Assembly (NCBI GenBank): GCA_910574865.1
Contig: CAJTDN010000009.1
Coordinates: forward strand, 62,001-126,000
Source of the DNA: Lachnospiraceae bacterium
GTDB taxonomy: Bacteria > Bacillota > Clostridia > Lachnospirales > Lachnospiraceae
Direction: 5' to 3'
DNA: 64,000 nt
Shown: piece by piece, positions 16,623 through 25,319 of the stretch
Position numbering within the stretch: position 1 is the stretch's first letter
Layout of the letters: each line of letters begins with the position of its first letter
The notes under the pieces: generated by a model
Seen by the model: the letters and a program-made list of their open reading frames with translations, nothing else
Database searches by the model: none
Told to the model about the DNA's origin: nothing
Made by a program: the position numbers and the translations under genes

Positions 16623-17819
16623 TTACCAGGACTGGAAGAATATGTTGTTTCCAATGTTGACACCCTGCCGGTTAGTCGCGCCCGCGTACAAGAAGAAGTA
16701 GCAGTCCGCCACGTCAGAGTGTCTGGCGCCGTTCAGCGCGTCCCGGGCCACCTGGTAGGAAAGGGCGCTCGGCCCGCGTGACAGCACGGCGTTCAGGCGG
16801 CCGGTCCATACCGGTTCGAACTGGTTGGGGGCGTAGATGACACCGCGGATGGTGTTGTCAAAAAGCGGGCTTGACACGCGGTTCATGATGACCGTGGCTA
16901 CGGCCAGCAGGCAGTCATAATTCTGGTAGGCCTCACATTCTAAGATGGCGGCAAACAAGTCGAGGTCGCTCGAGGTCGCCGGGCTCTGCCCGCCGCTGTT
17001 GCCGGAGTTGCCGCCGCTGTTACCGGGATTGCCGGAATTGCCGGAATTTCCGCCGCCGTTATCGGAGTTGCCGCCGTTGTCCCCGTTGCCGCCGGAGTTT
17101 CCGTCGCTGTCCCCGCTGTTTCCGGAGTTTCCGTCGTTGTCCCCGTTGCCGCCGGGGGAATAAGTCCCCGTCTGGTTGCTCGCGTTGATAATCGCGGCGG
17201 CTTCCTGCGCGCGTATTTGCTCGAGCTGCATGTTGTAAGTAAACAAGTCGGTGGAAGTGGCGCGCGCCTTGTCAAATAGTTCGTTGTACTTCTGGCTGAG
17301 GCTGTCCTGCAATTCCTGCAAGGATTCTTTTTGGGATGTTAAAGTCTCCTGTTGCATGACGAGGGCTTCGCGTGCCTGGCGCAATTCTTCCAGCATCTCC
17401 TGGTCGCAACTGTTAAAAATCTGGATGAAGTCGGCGGCGTTTAAAAAGTCCGCCAGGTTTTTTGATGAAAACAGCATTTCCAGCATGCTGACGTTGCCGG
17501 TCTCATAAATGTACTTGATGCGGACGGACATTTTCTCATATTGTTCTTCTTCCGCAAGCCGCGCTTGCATGATGGACTCTTCGGTTCTGAGGATTTCGCC
17601 GTTCGTAATCTCAATCTGCATCTCGGTGGTCGAGATTTCGTTGCTGATTGCAAGCATGTCCTGATTGATGGCGCTCAGTTGGTTTTGCAAGGTGGAAGTG
17701 GCGCCTTCCAACCGATCCTTCTCCTCGTCCGCCCGCGCGGAAACCGCGCAGAGCATGAGCGCGAAGGAACTTAGGAGGGCGACAAAAGCCTGCAGCTTAC
17801 GTTTCATCGGCCATTTCAT
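16623..17819 (-). CDS. Secreted cell-wall hydrolase with coiled-coil and SleB-type domain
   Basis: A 398-residue exported protein. The ATG at 17819 follows AAAGGA; a start 11 codons earlier lacks a site. Residues 1-30 form a signal peptide ending near ARADE. Residues 30-215 are a PcsB/CwlO-like coiled coil. A Gly/Asn/Ser/Asp linker at about 215-285 is a tandem low-complexity stretch. The C-terminus is a SleB/CwlJ hydrolase_2 domain (LECEAYQNYDCLLAVATVIMNR, with the Glu in the usual place). It probably cleaves peptidoglycan in division or sporulation. Confidence 0.85.
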   Translation of the reverse strand: MKWPMKRKLQAFVALLSSFALMLCAVSARADEEKDRLEGATSTLQNQLSAINQDMLAISNEISTTEMQIEITNGEILRTEESIMQARLAEEEQYEKMSVRIKYIYETGNVSMLEMLFSSKNLADFLNAADFIQIFNSCDQEMLEELRQAREALVMQQETLTSQKESLQELQDSLSQKYNELFDKARATSTDLFTYNMQLEQIRAQEAAAIINASNQTGTYSPGGNGDNDGNSGNSGDSDGNSGGNGDNGGNSDNGGGNSGNSGNPGNSGGNSGNSGGQSPATSSDLDLFAAILECEAYQNYDCLLAVATVIMNRVSSPLFDNTIRGVIYAPNQFEPVWTGRLNAVLSRGPSALSYQVARDALNGARHSDVADCYFFLYAGATNRQGVNIGNNIFFQSW

Positions 17820-17857
17820 AAGCAATATCCTTTCTTGAAAAAATAAATTCATTTTTG

Positions 17858-17886
17858 ATTATACTATAAATTGCGTAAATAAGCAA
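17858..17886 (-). promoter_or_regulatory. Promoter of the cell-wall hydrolase
   Basis: On the minus strand, TTGCTT, a 17-base spacer and TATAAT, with transcription starting about 35 bases before the ATG. Confidence 0.65.
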
Positions 17887-17924
17887 ATTTTGTTACAATA
17901 AATTATGAAAAATTTAGATTAGGC

Positions 17925-18058
17925 GTTACTATCACGGCCTGAGGCCGCGATAGTAAGCGCATTTGGCCATTTAAAACCGCTTACGGCGATGGCCGAAATA
18001 CCCAATCGGCATCATCACTTGGCCGTGCGGCGGGGCGCACAGCTCCGTGAATCGTAAC
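17925..18058. repeat. GTTAC dispersed structured element, copy 1
   Basis: Begins GTTACTATCACGGCC with a hairpin closing at GCGATAGTAA, continues with a GCTTACGGCGAT central stem, and ends GCACAGCTCCGTGAATCGTAAC. The layout and end motifs match copies at 20981, 28450 and 31693. Confidence 0.7.
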
Positions 18059-18147
18059 GATCAGGTTACTTTTTGCGGCTTGAGGGCGGTTGTCCGTGAA
18101 AAGTGATAGGTGTAATGGGAAAGAATTATGCGATAGGAAGGAACATT

Positions 18148-18981
18148 ATGGAAAAGATTAAGATGATAGGGCTGGACTTGGACGGAACCCTTCTTGACAG
18201 CAGGAAGAAGTTGACGAGGCACACGAGGCGCGTGCTGTGCGAGGCCATCGGCCGAGGCGTGGTCGTCCTGGCGGCGACGGGAAGGCCGTACTCGGGAATC
18301 CCGCCGGAGGTACGTTCGATTCCCGGCATGCATTATGCGCTGACCGCGAACGGGGCCCGAATCATGGACACGAGGACGCAAAAAGTGTTGGTGGAACATC
18401 TTTTACCGATGGAAAGTGCAAAAAGGGCATTGGAAATTATGGGAAAATATGATACTCTACTAGAGGTGTACTTTGACGGCGTGGGTTATGCGAACGAGGA
18501 CAGGCTGGCCCAAATCAAAAAATACCATCATAATCCGTACATGTGGGAATATGTTTTAAAGACCAGGAAACCGGTGCCGGACATTTACGGGGTGATGGAG
18601 CGCGAAAACCGGGCGATGGACAAGGCGCAGGGGCTGTTTGCCGACATGGGGGAGCGCGGGCGGGCCTGGGAGGAGCTGGAAGCGGTTGGCGGCCTGGCAC
18701 TTGTCGGTTCCCTGGGATACAATATCGAGATTAACGCGGCCGGCGTGAACAAGGGAAGGGGCCTGCTCGAACTTGGCGTTCTTTTGGGAATCCGGCGCGA
18801 GGAAATCATGGTTTGCGGGGACGGGGACAACGACGTGTCGATGCTTGAGGAGGCCGGGTTTGGCGTGGCCATGGGAAACGCCGAGGAACAGGTCAAGGCG
18901 GTTGCCGATTACATAACATGTTCGAATGACGACGAGGGCGTGGCAAGGGCGATAGAGAAATTCGTGCTGGGCCGCCGATGA
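18148..18981 (+). CDS. Cof-type HAD-IIB family hydrolase
   Basis: A 277-residue haloacid dehalogenase-like phosphatase. ATG 18148 follows AGGAAGGA; an in-frame ATG at 18103 has no site. Motif I is DLDGTLLD, motif II ATGRPYS, a Lys lies in AAGVNKGRG and motif III/IV is GDGDNDVSM. These Mg-dependent enzymes remove phosphate from sugar phosphates or flavin intermediates. Substrate cannot be told. It stands alone between a dispersed repeat and uppP. Confidence 0.85.
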   Translation: MEKIKMIGLDLDGTLLDSRKKLTRHTRRVLCEAIGRGVVVLAATGRPYSGIPPEVRSIPGMHYALTANGARIMDTRTQKVLVEHLLPMESAKRALEIMGKYDTLLEVYFDGVGYANEDRLAQIKKYHHNPYMWEYVLKTRKPVPDIYGVMERENRAMDKAQGLFADMGERGRAWEELEAVGGLALVGSLGYNIEINAAGVNKGRGLLELGVLLGIRREEIMVCGDGDNDVSMLEEAGFGVAMGNAEEQVKAVADYITCSNDDEGVARAIEKFVLGRR

Positions 18982-19086
18982 CGGCGGGAACGTGCGAGGC
19001 AGGAGCTTTTAAAGGGACGGGAATGAAAAAGGGCAGGAACCTTTAATAGGAACTTTTAAAATAGAAGAAAAAGAGGCAGGAGGAGA

Positions 19087-19944
19087 ATGAACATGTTGGA
19101 GGCATTGAAGGTATTACTTTTGGGAATCGTGGAGGGTATCACGGAATGGCTGCCTATCAGCAGCACGGGACACCTGATTTTGGTGGAGGAGTTTGTCAAG
19201 CTCGACCTTGACCCCGGCTTTGTGGAGATGTTCAACGTGGTCATCCAGCTGGGGGCGATATTGGCGGTCGTGGTGATTTATTTCCACAAGCTGAACCCGT
19301 TTTCGCCCAAAAAGTCGGAGAAGCAGAAAATGTTGACCATACAGCTTTGGGTCAAGGTCGTCATAGCGGCGGTTCCGGCGGCCGTCATCGGGCTCTTGTT
19401 TGACGACTTCATCGACAGCCACTTCATGAACGCGTATGTCGTGGCGGCGACGTTGATTATTTACGGCATCTTGTTCATCGTGGTTGAAAACCGTAACAAA
19501 GGCGAGACCCCGCAGGTGACGAAGCTGTCCCGCTTGTCTATCAGGCAGGTGCTGGCCATCGGCGTGTTCCAGGTGCTGGCGTTGGTTCCCGGAACCTCCC
19601 GTTCCGGCGCGACGATCATCGGCGGGCTGCTCGTGGGAACGTCCCGGAGCGTGGCGGCGGAATTCACGTTTTTCCTGGGGATTCCCGTCATGTTCGGGGC
19701 GAGCTTTTTGAAGGTGGCCAAATACGTCATTGAGTCCGGGTTCGCTTTCGGCGGGCAGGAAATCGGCCTGCTCCTGCTCGGGTGCCTGGTGTCGTTTGGC
19801 GTGTCAATCTTGGCCATAAGGTTCTTGATGCAGTACATCAAGAACAATGATTTCAAGGTGTTCGGATATTACCGCATCGTGCTCGGCGCGATCGTGCTGG
19901 CATATTTTGGCATAAAGGCGTTGACGGCGGGAGCCGCTGCCTGA
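19087..19944 (+). CDS. uppP: Undecaprenyl-diphosphatase
   Basis: A 285-residue membrane enzyme with about eight hydrophobic segments. The signatures EGITEWLPISSTGH near the N-terminus and VPGTSRSGATI in the middle are diagnostic of BacA/UppP. It dephosphorylates C55-PP to recycle the lipid carrier of cell-wall synthesis and gives bacitracin tolerance. AGGAGGA lies upstream of ATG 19087, with another ATG at 19093 slightly better spaced. It overlaps no neighbour. Confidence 0.93.
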   Translation: MNMLEALKVLLLGIVEGITEWLPISSTGHLILVEEFVKLDLDPGFVEMFNVVIQLGAILAVVVIYFHKLNPFSPKKSEKQKMLTIQLWVKVVIAAVPAAVIGLLFDDFIDSHFMNAYVVAATLIIYGILFIVVENRNKGETPQVTKLSRLSIRQVLAIGVFQVLALVPGTSRSGATIIGGLLVGTSRSVAAEFTFFLGIPVMFGASFLKVAKYVIESGFAFGGQEIGLLLLGCLVSFGVSILAIRFLMQYIKNNDFKVFGYYRIVLGAIVLAYFGIKALTAGAAA

Positions 19945-19990
19945 CGGCGTGCCGGCTTTTCACGGTCGGTTTTCACCGCATGGGTAAAAA

Positions 19991-20024
19991 GGGGCGGGAG
20001 CGCACGGCTCCGCGAACAGTAACT
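19991..20024. repeat. Partial GTTAC element
   Basis: GGGCGGGAGCGCACGGCTCCGCGAACAGTAAC resembles the right-end hairpin of the dispersed element (for example 18030-18058); the rest of the element is absent. Confidence 0.5.
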
Positions 20025-20062
20025 TTGTGGGGGTGTTTTTTGTATATTTTTTCAAAAAAGGA

Positions 20063-20091
20063 TTGTATTTCTGTATAAATGCTGATAAAAT
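20063..20091 (+). promoter_or_regulatory. Promoter of the amino-acid ABC transporter
   Basis: TTGTAT (20063-20068), a 17-base spacer and TAAAAT (20086-20091). The expected start is about 20098, just before the ArgR-like box. Confidence 0.6.
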
Positions 20092-20102
20092 CAAAAAGGA
20101 TG

Positions 20103-20116
20103 TGCATTTTTATACA
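20103..20116. promoter_or_regulatory. ArgR-like operator
   Basis: TGCATTTTTATACA fits the ArgR half-site symmetry TGNAT-N4-ATNCA and lies over the first transcribed bases. A weaker match (TGTATATTTTTTCA) is at 20041-20054. Both suggest arginine-dependent repression. Inference from pattern only. Confidence 0.45.
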
Positions 20117-20165
20117 TGTACAAGTCACTTTAGATGTTATCGGACATGGTAAGGAGGAAAATGGC

Positions 20166-20957
20166 ATGAAAAAAAGAATGTTAAGTATCTTGTTGGCGGC
20201 GGTTTGCGTGTTTGCCCTGGCCGCATGTGGCGGGGATGGCGGAAGCTCCGACGACGCGAAGGGCGATGGCAAGGACGACGCGAAGAAAGAGGAGAGGCAA
20301 GTTCTCGTCATGGCGACGAACGCGGAATTCCCTCCCTATGAGTATTATGAGGGAAAGGAGGTCGTGGGTATCGATGTGGACATATGCAAGGCGATTGCCG
20401 ACGAGCTGGGCATGGAGCTGGAAATCGAGGACATGGCCTTTGATTCCATCGTGGCCGCCGTATCGAGCGGAAAGGCCGACTTTGGCGCGGCGGGCATGAC
20501 CGTGGATCCGGACCGCGCGGAGCAGGTGAATTTTACTGACACGTACGCGCACTCCAGCCAGGTCGTCATCGTGAAGAAGGGAAGCGACATCGCGACTCCC
20601 GACGACCTGGAGGGGAAGGGCATCGGCGTGCAGCTTGGCACGACGGGCGACTCGTTCGCGGACGATATCGAGGGCGCGACGGTGGAGCGTTATAATAAGG
20701 GCTTCGAAGCGGTGCAGGCATTGTCCCAGGACAAGATTGACGCGGTCATCATCGACAGGGAGCCGGCCAAGGAATTTATCAAGGAGGCGGAAGACCTTGT
20801 CATTCTTGACGAGTCCTATACGGAGGAAGATTACGCGATGATTGTGGCCAAGGACAATGACGAACTGTTGGAGAAAATCAACGGGGCATTGAAGAACTTG
20901 AAGGATTCCGGCAAGCTGGATGAAATCATCGGAAAATATATCAATTCGGAAGAGTAA
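20166..20957 (+). CDS. Amino-acid ABC transporter substrate-binding lipoprotein
   Basis: A 263-residue polar amino-acid binding protein (family 3). The lipoprotein signal ends at Cys21 (LAAC), then an Asp/Lys/Ser linker. The ligand pocket signature ATNAEFPPYEYY and GIDVDICKAIA are typical, as is the hinge GVQLGTTGD. AAGGAGG is eight bases from ATG 20166. It captures an amino acid outside the membrane for the permease/ATPase pair at 21189-22614. The ArgR-like box hints at arginine or another basic amino acid. Confidence 0.9.
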   Translation: MKKRMLSILLAAVCVFALAACGGDGGSSDDAKGDGKDDAKKEERQVLVMATNAEFPPYEYYEGKEVVGIDVDICKAIADELGMELEIEDMAFDSIVAAVSSGKADFGAAGMTVDPDRAEQVNFTDTYAHSSQVVIVKKGSDIATPDDLEGKGIGVQLGTTGDSFADDIEGATVERYNKGFEAVQALSQDKIDAVIIDREPAKEFIKEAEDLVILDESYTEEDYAMIVAKDNDELLEKINGALKNLKDSGKLDEIIGKYINSEE

Positions 20958-20980
20958 AGATTGGTTTTTGTTTAGTCCGG

Positions 20981-21118
20981 GGCCGGTCACCACGCTGACC
21001 GGCTCGGAGGATACACGTAAATCCAGCCAATGCATCACCCGCTTTGCCGAAGGCAAATCAAAAATGCGGTGATGCCCGTTACAATTCAGCCCGCGCTGGC
21101 GCGGCGCTGAATTGTAAC
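20981..21118. repeat. GTTAC dispersed structured element, copy 2
   Basis: This copy runs in reverse relative to copy 4 at 31693. It shares the central GCATCACCCGCTTTGCCG stretch, the ACACGTAAATC stretch and the terminal GTTACAATTC...GAATTGTAAC hairpin. It lies within the ABC operon between binding protein and permease. Confidence 0.8.
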
Positions 21119-21188
21119 AAAGATTGCATGTGACGGCGCACCCCGGAATCGGGCGCGCCGCGGCACTAGATAGGACAAGGTAGGAGAA

Positions 21189-21881
21189 ATGTTGGAAGCC
21201 TTTCAAAATCGTTTTTATTTGAATTTTATCAAGGACGACCGTTGGCAATATATTTGGGACGGCCTGGGCGTGACGCTTAAGGTGACGTTTTTTGCCGTGC
21301 TGCTGGGAATCCTGCTGGGATTTCTGGTGGCGGTGGTGCGCTCGACGAATGAAAAGACCGGGAAGCTGAAATTTTTAAACTTCTTGGCCAAGGTTTACCT
21401 GACGGTCATCCGCGGCACCCCGGTGGTCGTGCAGCTTTTGATTATTTATTTCGTCATTTTTGGCAGCGTGAAGATTGACAAGGTGTTCGTGGCAGTGTTG
21501 GCGTTCGGGCTCAATTCCGGCGCTTACGTGGCGGAGATTTTCCGTTCCGGCATCATGTCAATAGACAACGGGCAGTTCGAGGCAGGGAGGAGCCTTGGCT
21601 TCAACTACGTGCAGACGATGTACCACATCATCATGCCGCAGGCGTTCAAGAACGTCCTGCCGGCACTGGGCAACGAGTTCATCGTGCTGCTCAAGGAGAC
21701 TTCGGTGTCGGGTTACATCGCCATGCAGGACTTGACGAAGGGCGGGGACATCATCCGCAGCCAGACGTATGACGCGTTCATGCCACTTTTAGCGGTGGCC
21801 GCCATTTATCTCGTGATGGTCATGATTTTCACAAAACTCGTGGGCATCCTGGAAAGGAGGCTGAGAAGCAGTGACCATTAA
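21189..21881 (+). CDS. Amino-acid ABC transporter permease (HisM/GlnP type)
   Basis: A 230-residue permease with about five hydrophobic helices. The polar amino-acid permease signature is visible as [10 protein letters not shown] and the EAA loop as [26 protein letters not shown] precedes the ATG. It overlaps the ATPase gene by 11 bases. The gap to the binding protein is filled by a structured repeat that may lower expression of the membrane genes relative to the binding protein. Confidence 0.9.
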   Translation: MLEAFQNRFYLNFIKDDRWQYIWDGLGVTLKVTFFAVLLGILLGFLVAVVRSTNEKTGKLKFLNFLAKVYLTVIRGTPVVVQLLIIYFVIFGSVKIDKVFVAVLAFGLNSGAYVAEIFRSGIMSIDNGQFEAGRSLGFNYVQTMYHIIMPQAFKNVLPALGNEFIVLLKETSVSGYIAMQDLTKGGDIIRSQTYDAFMPLLAVAAIYLVMVMIFTKLVGILERRLRSSDH

Positions 21882-22614
21882 CGGACGGACATTGATCAAG
21901 GTGGAGAACCTCTATAAGACCTACGACGATTTCCACGCCCTGGCGGGGATTTCGGAGGAGATTTGCGAGGGGGAAGTGGTGGTCGTCGTCGGGCCGTCAG
22001 GATCAGGGAAATCGACGTTTTTACGCTCCTTGAATCTCCTCGAGGTTCCGACGGAAGGGAAGATTTATTTTGACGGGACGGACATCACCGACCAGAGGGT
22101 GGACATCAACAAGCACCGGCAGAAGATGGGGATGGTGTTCCAGCATTTTAACTTGTTCCCGCATAAGACCATTATGCAAAATATCACGCTGGCGCCCATC
22201 AAGCTTTTGAAGAAGGGGAAGGCCGAGGCGGAGGAGGAGGCGATGCGGCTTTTACGCCAGGTGGGGCTGGAGGCCAAGGCAGACGCCTATCCGTCGCAGC
22301 TGTCCGGAGGCCAGAAGCAGCGGATTGCCATCGTGCGGTCGTTGGCGATGCAGCCGGAAGTGATGTTGTTTGACGAGCCGACGAGCGCGCTCGACCCGGA
22401 GATGGTGGGCGAGGTGCTGGAATTGATGAAGCGATTGGCGCATGACGGCATGACGATGGTCGTGGTCACGCACGAGATGGGATTTGCCAAGGAAGTGGCC
22501 ACGCGCGTGATGTTCATGGATGCCGGACGAATCAAGGAGCAGGGAATCCCGGAAGAATTCTTCAATAACCCGAAGGACGAGCGGTTGCGGGAGTTCTTGT
22601 CGAAGATTTTATGA
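21871..22614 (+). CDS. Amino-acid ABC transporter ATP-binding protein
   Basis: A 247-residue ATPase starting at GTG 21871 after GGAAAGGAGG inside the permease gene. Walker A is GPSGSGKST, the Q-loop VFQHFNLFP, the signature LSGGQKQR, Walker [15 protein letters not shown] and the switch His in VVTHEMGFA. It is a GlnQ/HisP-type subunit powering import with the two preceding genes. A terminator follows. Confidence 0.93.
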   Translation: MTINGRTLIKVENLYKTYDDFHALAGISEEICEGEVVVVVGPSGSGKSTFLRSLNLLEVPTEGKIYFDGTDITDQRVDINKHRQKMGMVFQHFNLFPHKTIMQNITLAPIKLLKKGKAEAEEEAMRLLRQVGLEAKADAYPSQLSGGQKQRIAIVRSLAMQPEVMLFDEPTSALDPEMVGEVLELMKRLAHDGMTMVVVTHEMGFAKEVATRVMFMDAGRIKEQGIPEEFFNNPKDERLREFLSKIL

Positions 22615-22673
22615 CGCCCCGGAATTGCGGGGAGCCGGCACGGAACAATTCGTGTGTCAAATAATGGAAAATG

Positions 22674-22719
22674 GAGAATCGAAAAGACGCTTCGCGGCCG
22701 TTTTTAGATTCTCTTTTTT
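22674..22719 (+). terminator. Terminator after the ABC operon
   Basis: GAGAATCGAAAA pairs with TTTTTAGATTCTC around a GC-rich loop, followed by TTTTTT. Confidence 0.8.
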
Positions 22720-22743
22720 GATTGTCTTTTTTGAAAGCATCTA

Positions 22744-22772
22744 TTGAAAACCGGCGACATTACTGGTAGAAT
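22744..22772 (+). promoter_or_regulatory. Promoter of the hemerythrin-REC gene
   Basis: TTGAAA, a 17-base spacer and TAGAAT; the start falls about 50 bases before the gene. Confidence 0.7.
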
Positions 22773-22827
22773 AGCATTATGTGAAAAAATATACACATCA
22801 ATGTGACAGAGATAGGAGGAGTTTCAA

Positions 22828-24195
22828 ATGGATACCCAGTTTGTATGGCAGGAAGATTATAGAATCGGGGTAGATGTCATTGACAAGGAGCACCAACGAC
22901 TGTTTAAAATCATCAACAAGCTTTTTACGCTCAAGGAGGAGGAAAACAACGGCCAGTGGGCATGCCAGGAGGGGATTAAGTTTTTTAAGGGACACGCGAT
23001 GAAACATTTCAAGGACGAGGAGGACTATATGGCCTCCATCGGCTACGAGGGGTTAGAACAGCATAGGCGCATACATAGGAGCTTTCGTGAGAACACGCTT
23101 CCGACACTTGAACAGGAACTTGAGCAGACGGAGTATTCCACGGATGCGGTGGATCATTTTCTGGGGGTTTGTGCGGGCTGGCTGATTGGGCACACGTTGA
23201 CGGAGGACCTTTCCATTACCGGAAAGCATACGAGGAAGTGGGAGAACCTTTTGCCGGAGGATGAGCTGGCGGCCATGAAGAAGGTCGTCGTCCAGCTCGT
23301 GTTCGACATGTTCCATTTGGAGTCGCAGCTGGTTAGTGACGCTTATAGCGGGGAGAAGTTTGGCACCGGGGTATATTACCGCCTGTCTTATGGAAATGAG
23401 GCGGATGAGAAAAGGCAGGAAATTCTCCTGGTTTTCGAGGAGCAATTATTGGTCAACACGGTCGGGAAGGTGATGGGGCTTTCAACGAACAGGCTGGATG
23501 CCAAGCTGATTCATGCTTCCAGGTATACGGCACAGCAGTTTGCGGGGCGCATCCTGGAATGTTTTCCAAACATGGAGACATATGAACTGAAGGAAGAAAA
23601 CCTTTTGAATTACGAGCAGTTCCAGAAAATATTCGAGAGGGAAAAGGTGCAGGTCAGCTTGCTGTTTGATACGGGGGCGGGGTATTTCTCTTTCTGCGTC
23701 ATCGCTCCGCACCTTTTGGAGGAAGGGGTCGGGATTCCCATCGAGGCGGAAAACGCCTTGGCCGAGGTGGAAGAGTACCTTATGAAGAGGGAAAAGGATG
23801 AAAAGGAAGAACAAGCGCACCCCAAGCCGAAGATACTCGTGGTGGACGACTCCGCGACGATTCGTCAGGGCATGAGGGACTTGCTTGGCGAGGATTACGA
23901 GGTGGCGTTGGCTGAATCCGGCATTGCCGCGATTCGGACGATGACCCTGAACCAGCCGGACCTGGTTTTGCTCGATTATGAGATGCCGGTTTGTGACGGA
24001 AAGCAGACGTTGGAAATGTTGCGTTCCGCGAAAGAGTTTGCAAATATCCCGGTCATTTTCCTGACAGGAAGGAGCGACCCCGCGACCGTCAAGGGGGTCA
24101 TGTCTTTGAAGCCGGCGGGATATTTGCTGAAATATTTGAAACCGGCGGAGATCAAGCAAAAGATTGACGCTATTTTTGAAAGGCAGAAGGCTTGA
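22828..24195 (+). CDS. Hemerythrin-like protein fused to a response-regulator receiver domain
   Basis: A 455-residue three-part protein. Residues 1-135 are a bacteriohemerythrin with the di-iron ligand pattern (DKEHQRLF, HAMKHFKDEEDYM, EQHRRIH, IGHTLTED). Residues 150-310 form an alpha/beta segment ending VSLLFDTGAGYFSFCV that may be a CheX/CheC-like domain. Residues 330-450 are a receiver domain (VVDDSA, phosphoacceptor Asp in LLDYEMP, Lys in YLLKYLKP). No kinase is adjacent. It probably senses O2 or another diatomic ligand and links it to phosphorelay or chemotaxis-type signalling. Confidence 0.82.
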   Translation: MDTQFVWQEDYRIGVDVIDKEHQRLFKIINKLFTLKEEENNGQWACQEGIKFFKGHAMKHFKDEEDYMASIGYEGLEQHRRIHRSFRENTLPTLEQELEQTEYSTDAVDHFLGVCAGWLIGHTLTEDLSITGKHTRKWENLLPEDELAAMKKVVVQLVFDMFHLESQLVSDAYSGEKFGTGVYYRLSYGNEADEKRQEILLVFEEQLLVNTVGKVMGLSTNRLDAKLIHASRYTAQQFAGRILECFPNMETYELKEENLLNYEQFQKIFEREKVQVSLLFDTGAGYFSFCVIAPHLLEEGVGIPIEAENALAEVEEYLMKREKDEKEEQAHPKPKILVVDDSATIRQGMRDLLGEDYEVALAESGIAAIRTMTLNQPDLVLLDYEMPVCDGKQTLEMLRSAKEFANIPVIFLTGRSDPATVKGVMSLKPAGYLLKYLKPAEIKQKIDAIFERQKA

Positions 24196-25319
24196 GCGGT
24201 CGCGGCAAGGGCGTTTTGGCCGGAAGCGGGGCGACGGAAGGGGAACGCGACCACGAAGTCTTGCTTTCGGCGGTGCGGCCATTGACGGAATGGTACCGAA
24301 AAAATAAAAGGGACCTTCCGTGGAGGAACCAGGCGGACGCCTACCATATATGGGTTTCGGAAATCATGTTGCAGCAAACCCGCGTGGAGGCCGTGAAATC
24401 GTACTATGCCCGTTTTTTAAAGGAGTTGCCGAACGTGAAGGCTCTGGCCGAGGTGGACGAGGAGCAGCTGTTGAAATTGTGGGAAGGGCTCGGCTATTAT
24501 AACCGGGTGCGGAACATGCAGAAGGCCGCCCGCCAAATCATGGACGTGCATCACGGGGAGTTTCCTTGTACATATGAGGAAATCCGCGCGCTGGCCGGCA
24601 TCGGCAACTATACGGCGGGAGCCGTCGCGTCGTTTGCTTTTGGCATTCCAAAGCCGGCGGTGGACGGAAACGTGCTCCGCGTCGTGTCGCGCCTTTTATG
24701 CAGCGAGGAGGACGTGATGAAGGCGGGGGTGCGCAAAAGGTTCGAGCGGGAAATCGAGGCGGTGATTCCAAGCGAAGCGGCATCGGACTTCAACCAGGGG
24801 CTGATTGAGCTTGGCGCGCTCGTCTGTGTTCCGAACGGCGCGCCGAAATGCGGGGAATGCCCCCTTGCCGGGACGTGCCTGGCGAGGGAGACGGGCTGCC
24901 AGGGGCAACTGCCGGTAAAGAAAAAGGCGAAAGAGCGCAGGATAGAAAAACGGACGGTCTTCATTTTCCGGGACGGCCGCGCGGTGGCGATAAAAAAGCG
25001 TCCGGCGAAGGGGCTGCTGGCGGGGCTTTATGAATTGCCGAACGTTTTCGGCCATCTGGACGGGGAGGCGGCAATCGCCTACAGCAAGTCCATAGGCCTG
25101 ACACCCGTGCGGGTGAAGGAACTGGAGGCGGCGAAACACGTTTTCAGCCATGTGGAGTGGCACATGATTGGATATGAGATGCTGGTTGATGAATTGGAAA
25201 AGAACTGTAGCGATTGGATGGTTTTTGCCGACGGCGGGGAGTTGGAGGACAAATATCCGATTCCGACCGCGTTTTCGGCGTATACAGATATAGCAAAGGG
25301 GAATGGACGAAGTTCATGA
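24192..25319 (+). CDS. mutY: A/G-specific adenine DNA glycosylase
   Basis: A 375-residue MutY. It starts at TTG 24192, overlapping the previous stop; no better ATG exists, though a GTG near 24270 is possible. PWR and EIMLQQTRV contain the catalytic Glu, GIGNYTAGAV is the helix-hairpin-helix, and VDGNV supplies the catalytic Asp. The iron-sulfur Cys pattern reads C-X7-C-X2-C-X5-C rather than the usual X6 first gap. The C-terminal part is the NUDIX-like 8-oxoG recognition domain. It removes A mispaired with 8-oxoG. Confidence 0.92.
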   Translation: MSGRGKGVLAGSGATEGERDHEVLLSAVRPLTEWYRKNKRDLPWRNQADAYHIWVSEIMLQQTRVEAVKSYYARFLKELPNVKALAEVDEEQLLKLWEGLGYYNRVRNMQKAARQIMDVHHGEFPCTYEEIRALAGIGNYTAGAVASFAFGIPKPAVDGNVLRVVSRLLCSEEDVMKAGVRKRFEREIEAVIPSEAASDFNQGLIELGALVCVPNGAPKCGECPLAGTCLARETGCQGQLPVKKKAKERRIEKRTVFIFRDGRAVAIKKRPAKGLLAGLYELPNVFGHLDGEAAIAYSKSIGLTPVRVKELEAAKHVFSHVEWHMIGYEMLVDELEKNCSDWMVFADGGELEDKYPIPTAFSAYTDIAKGNGRSS

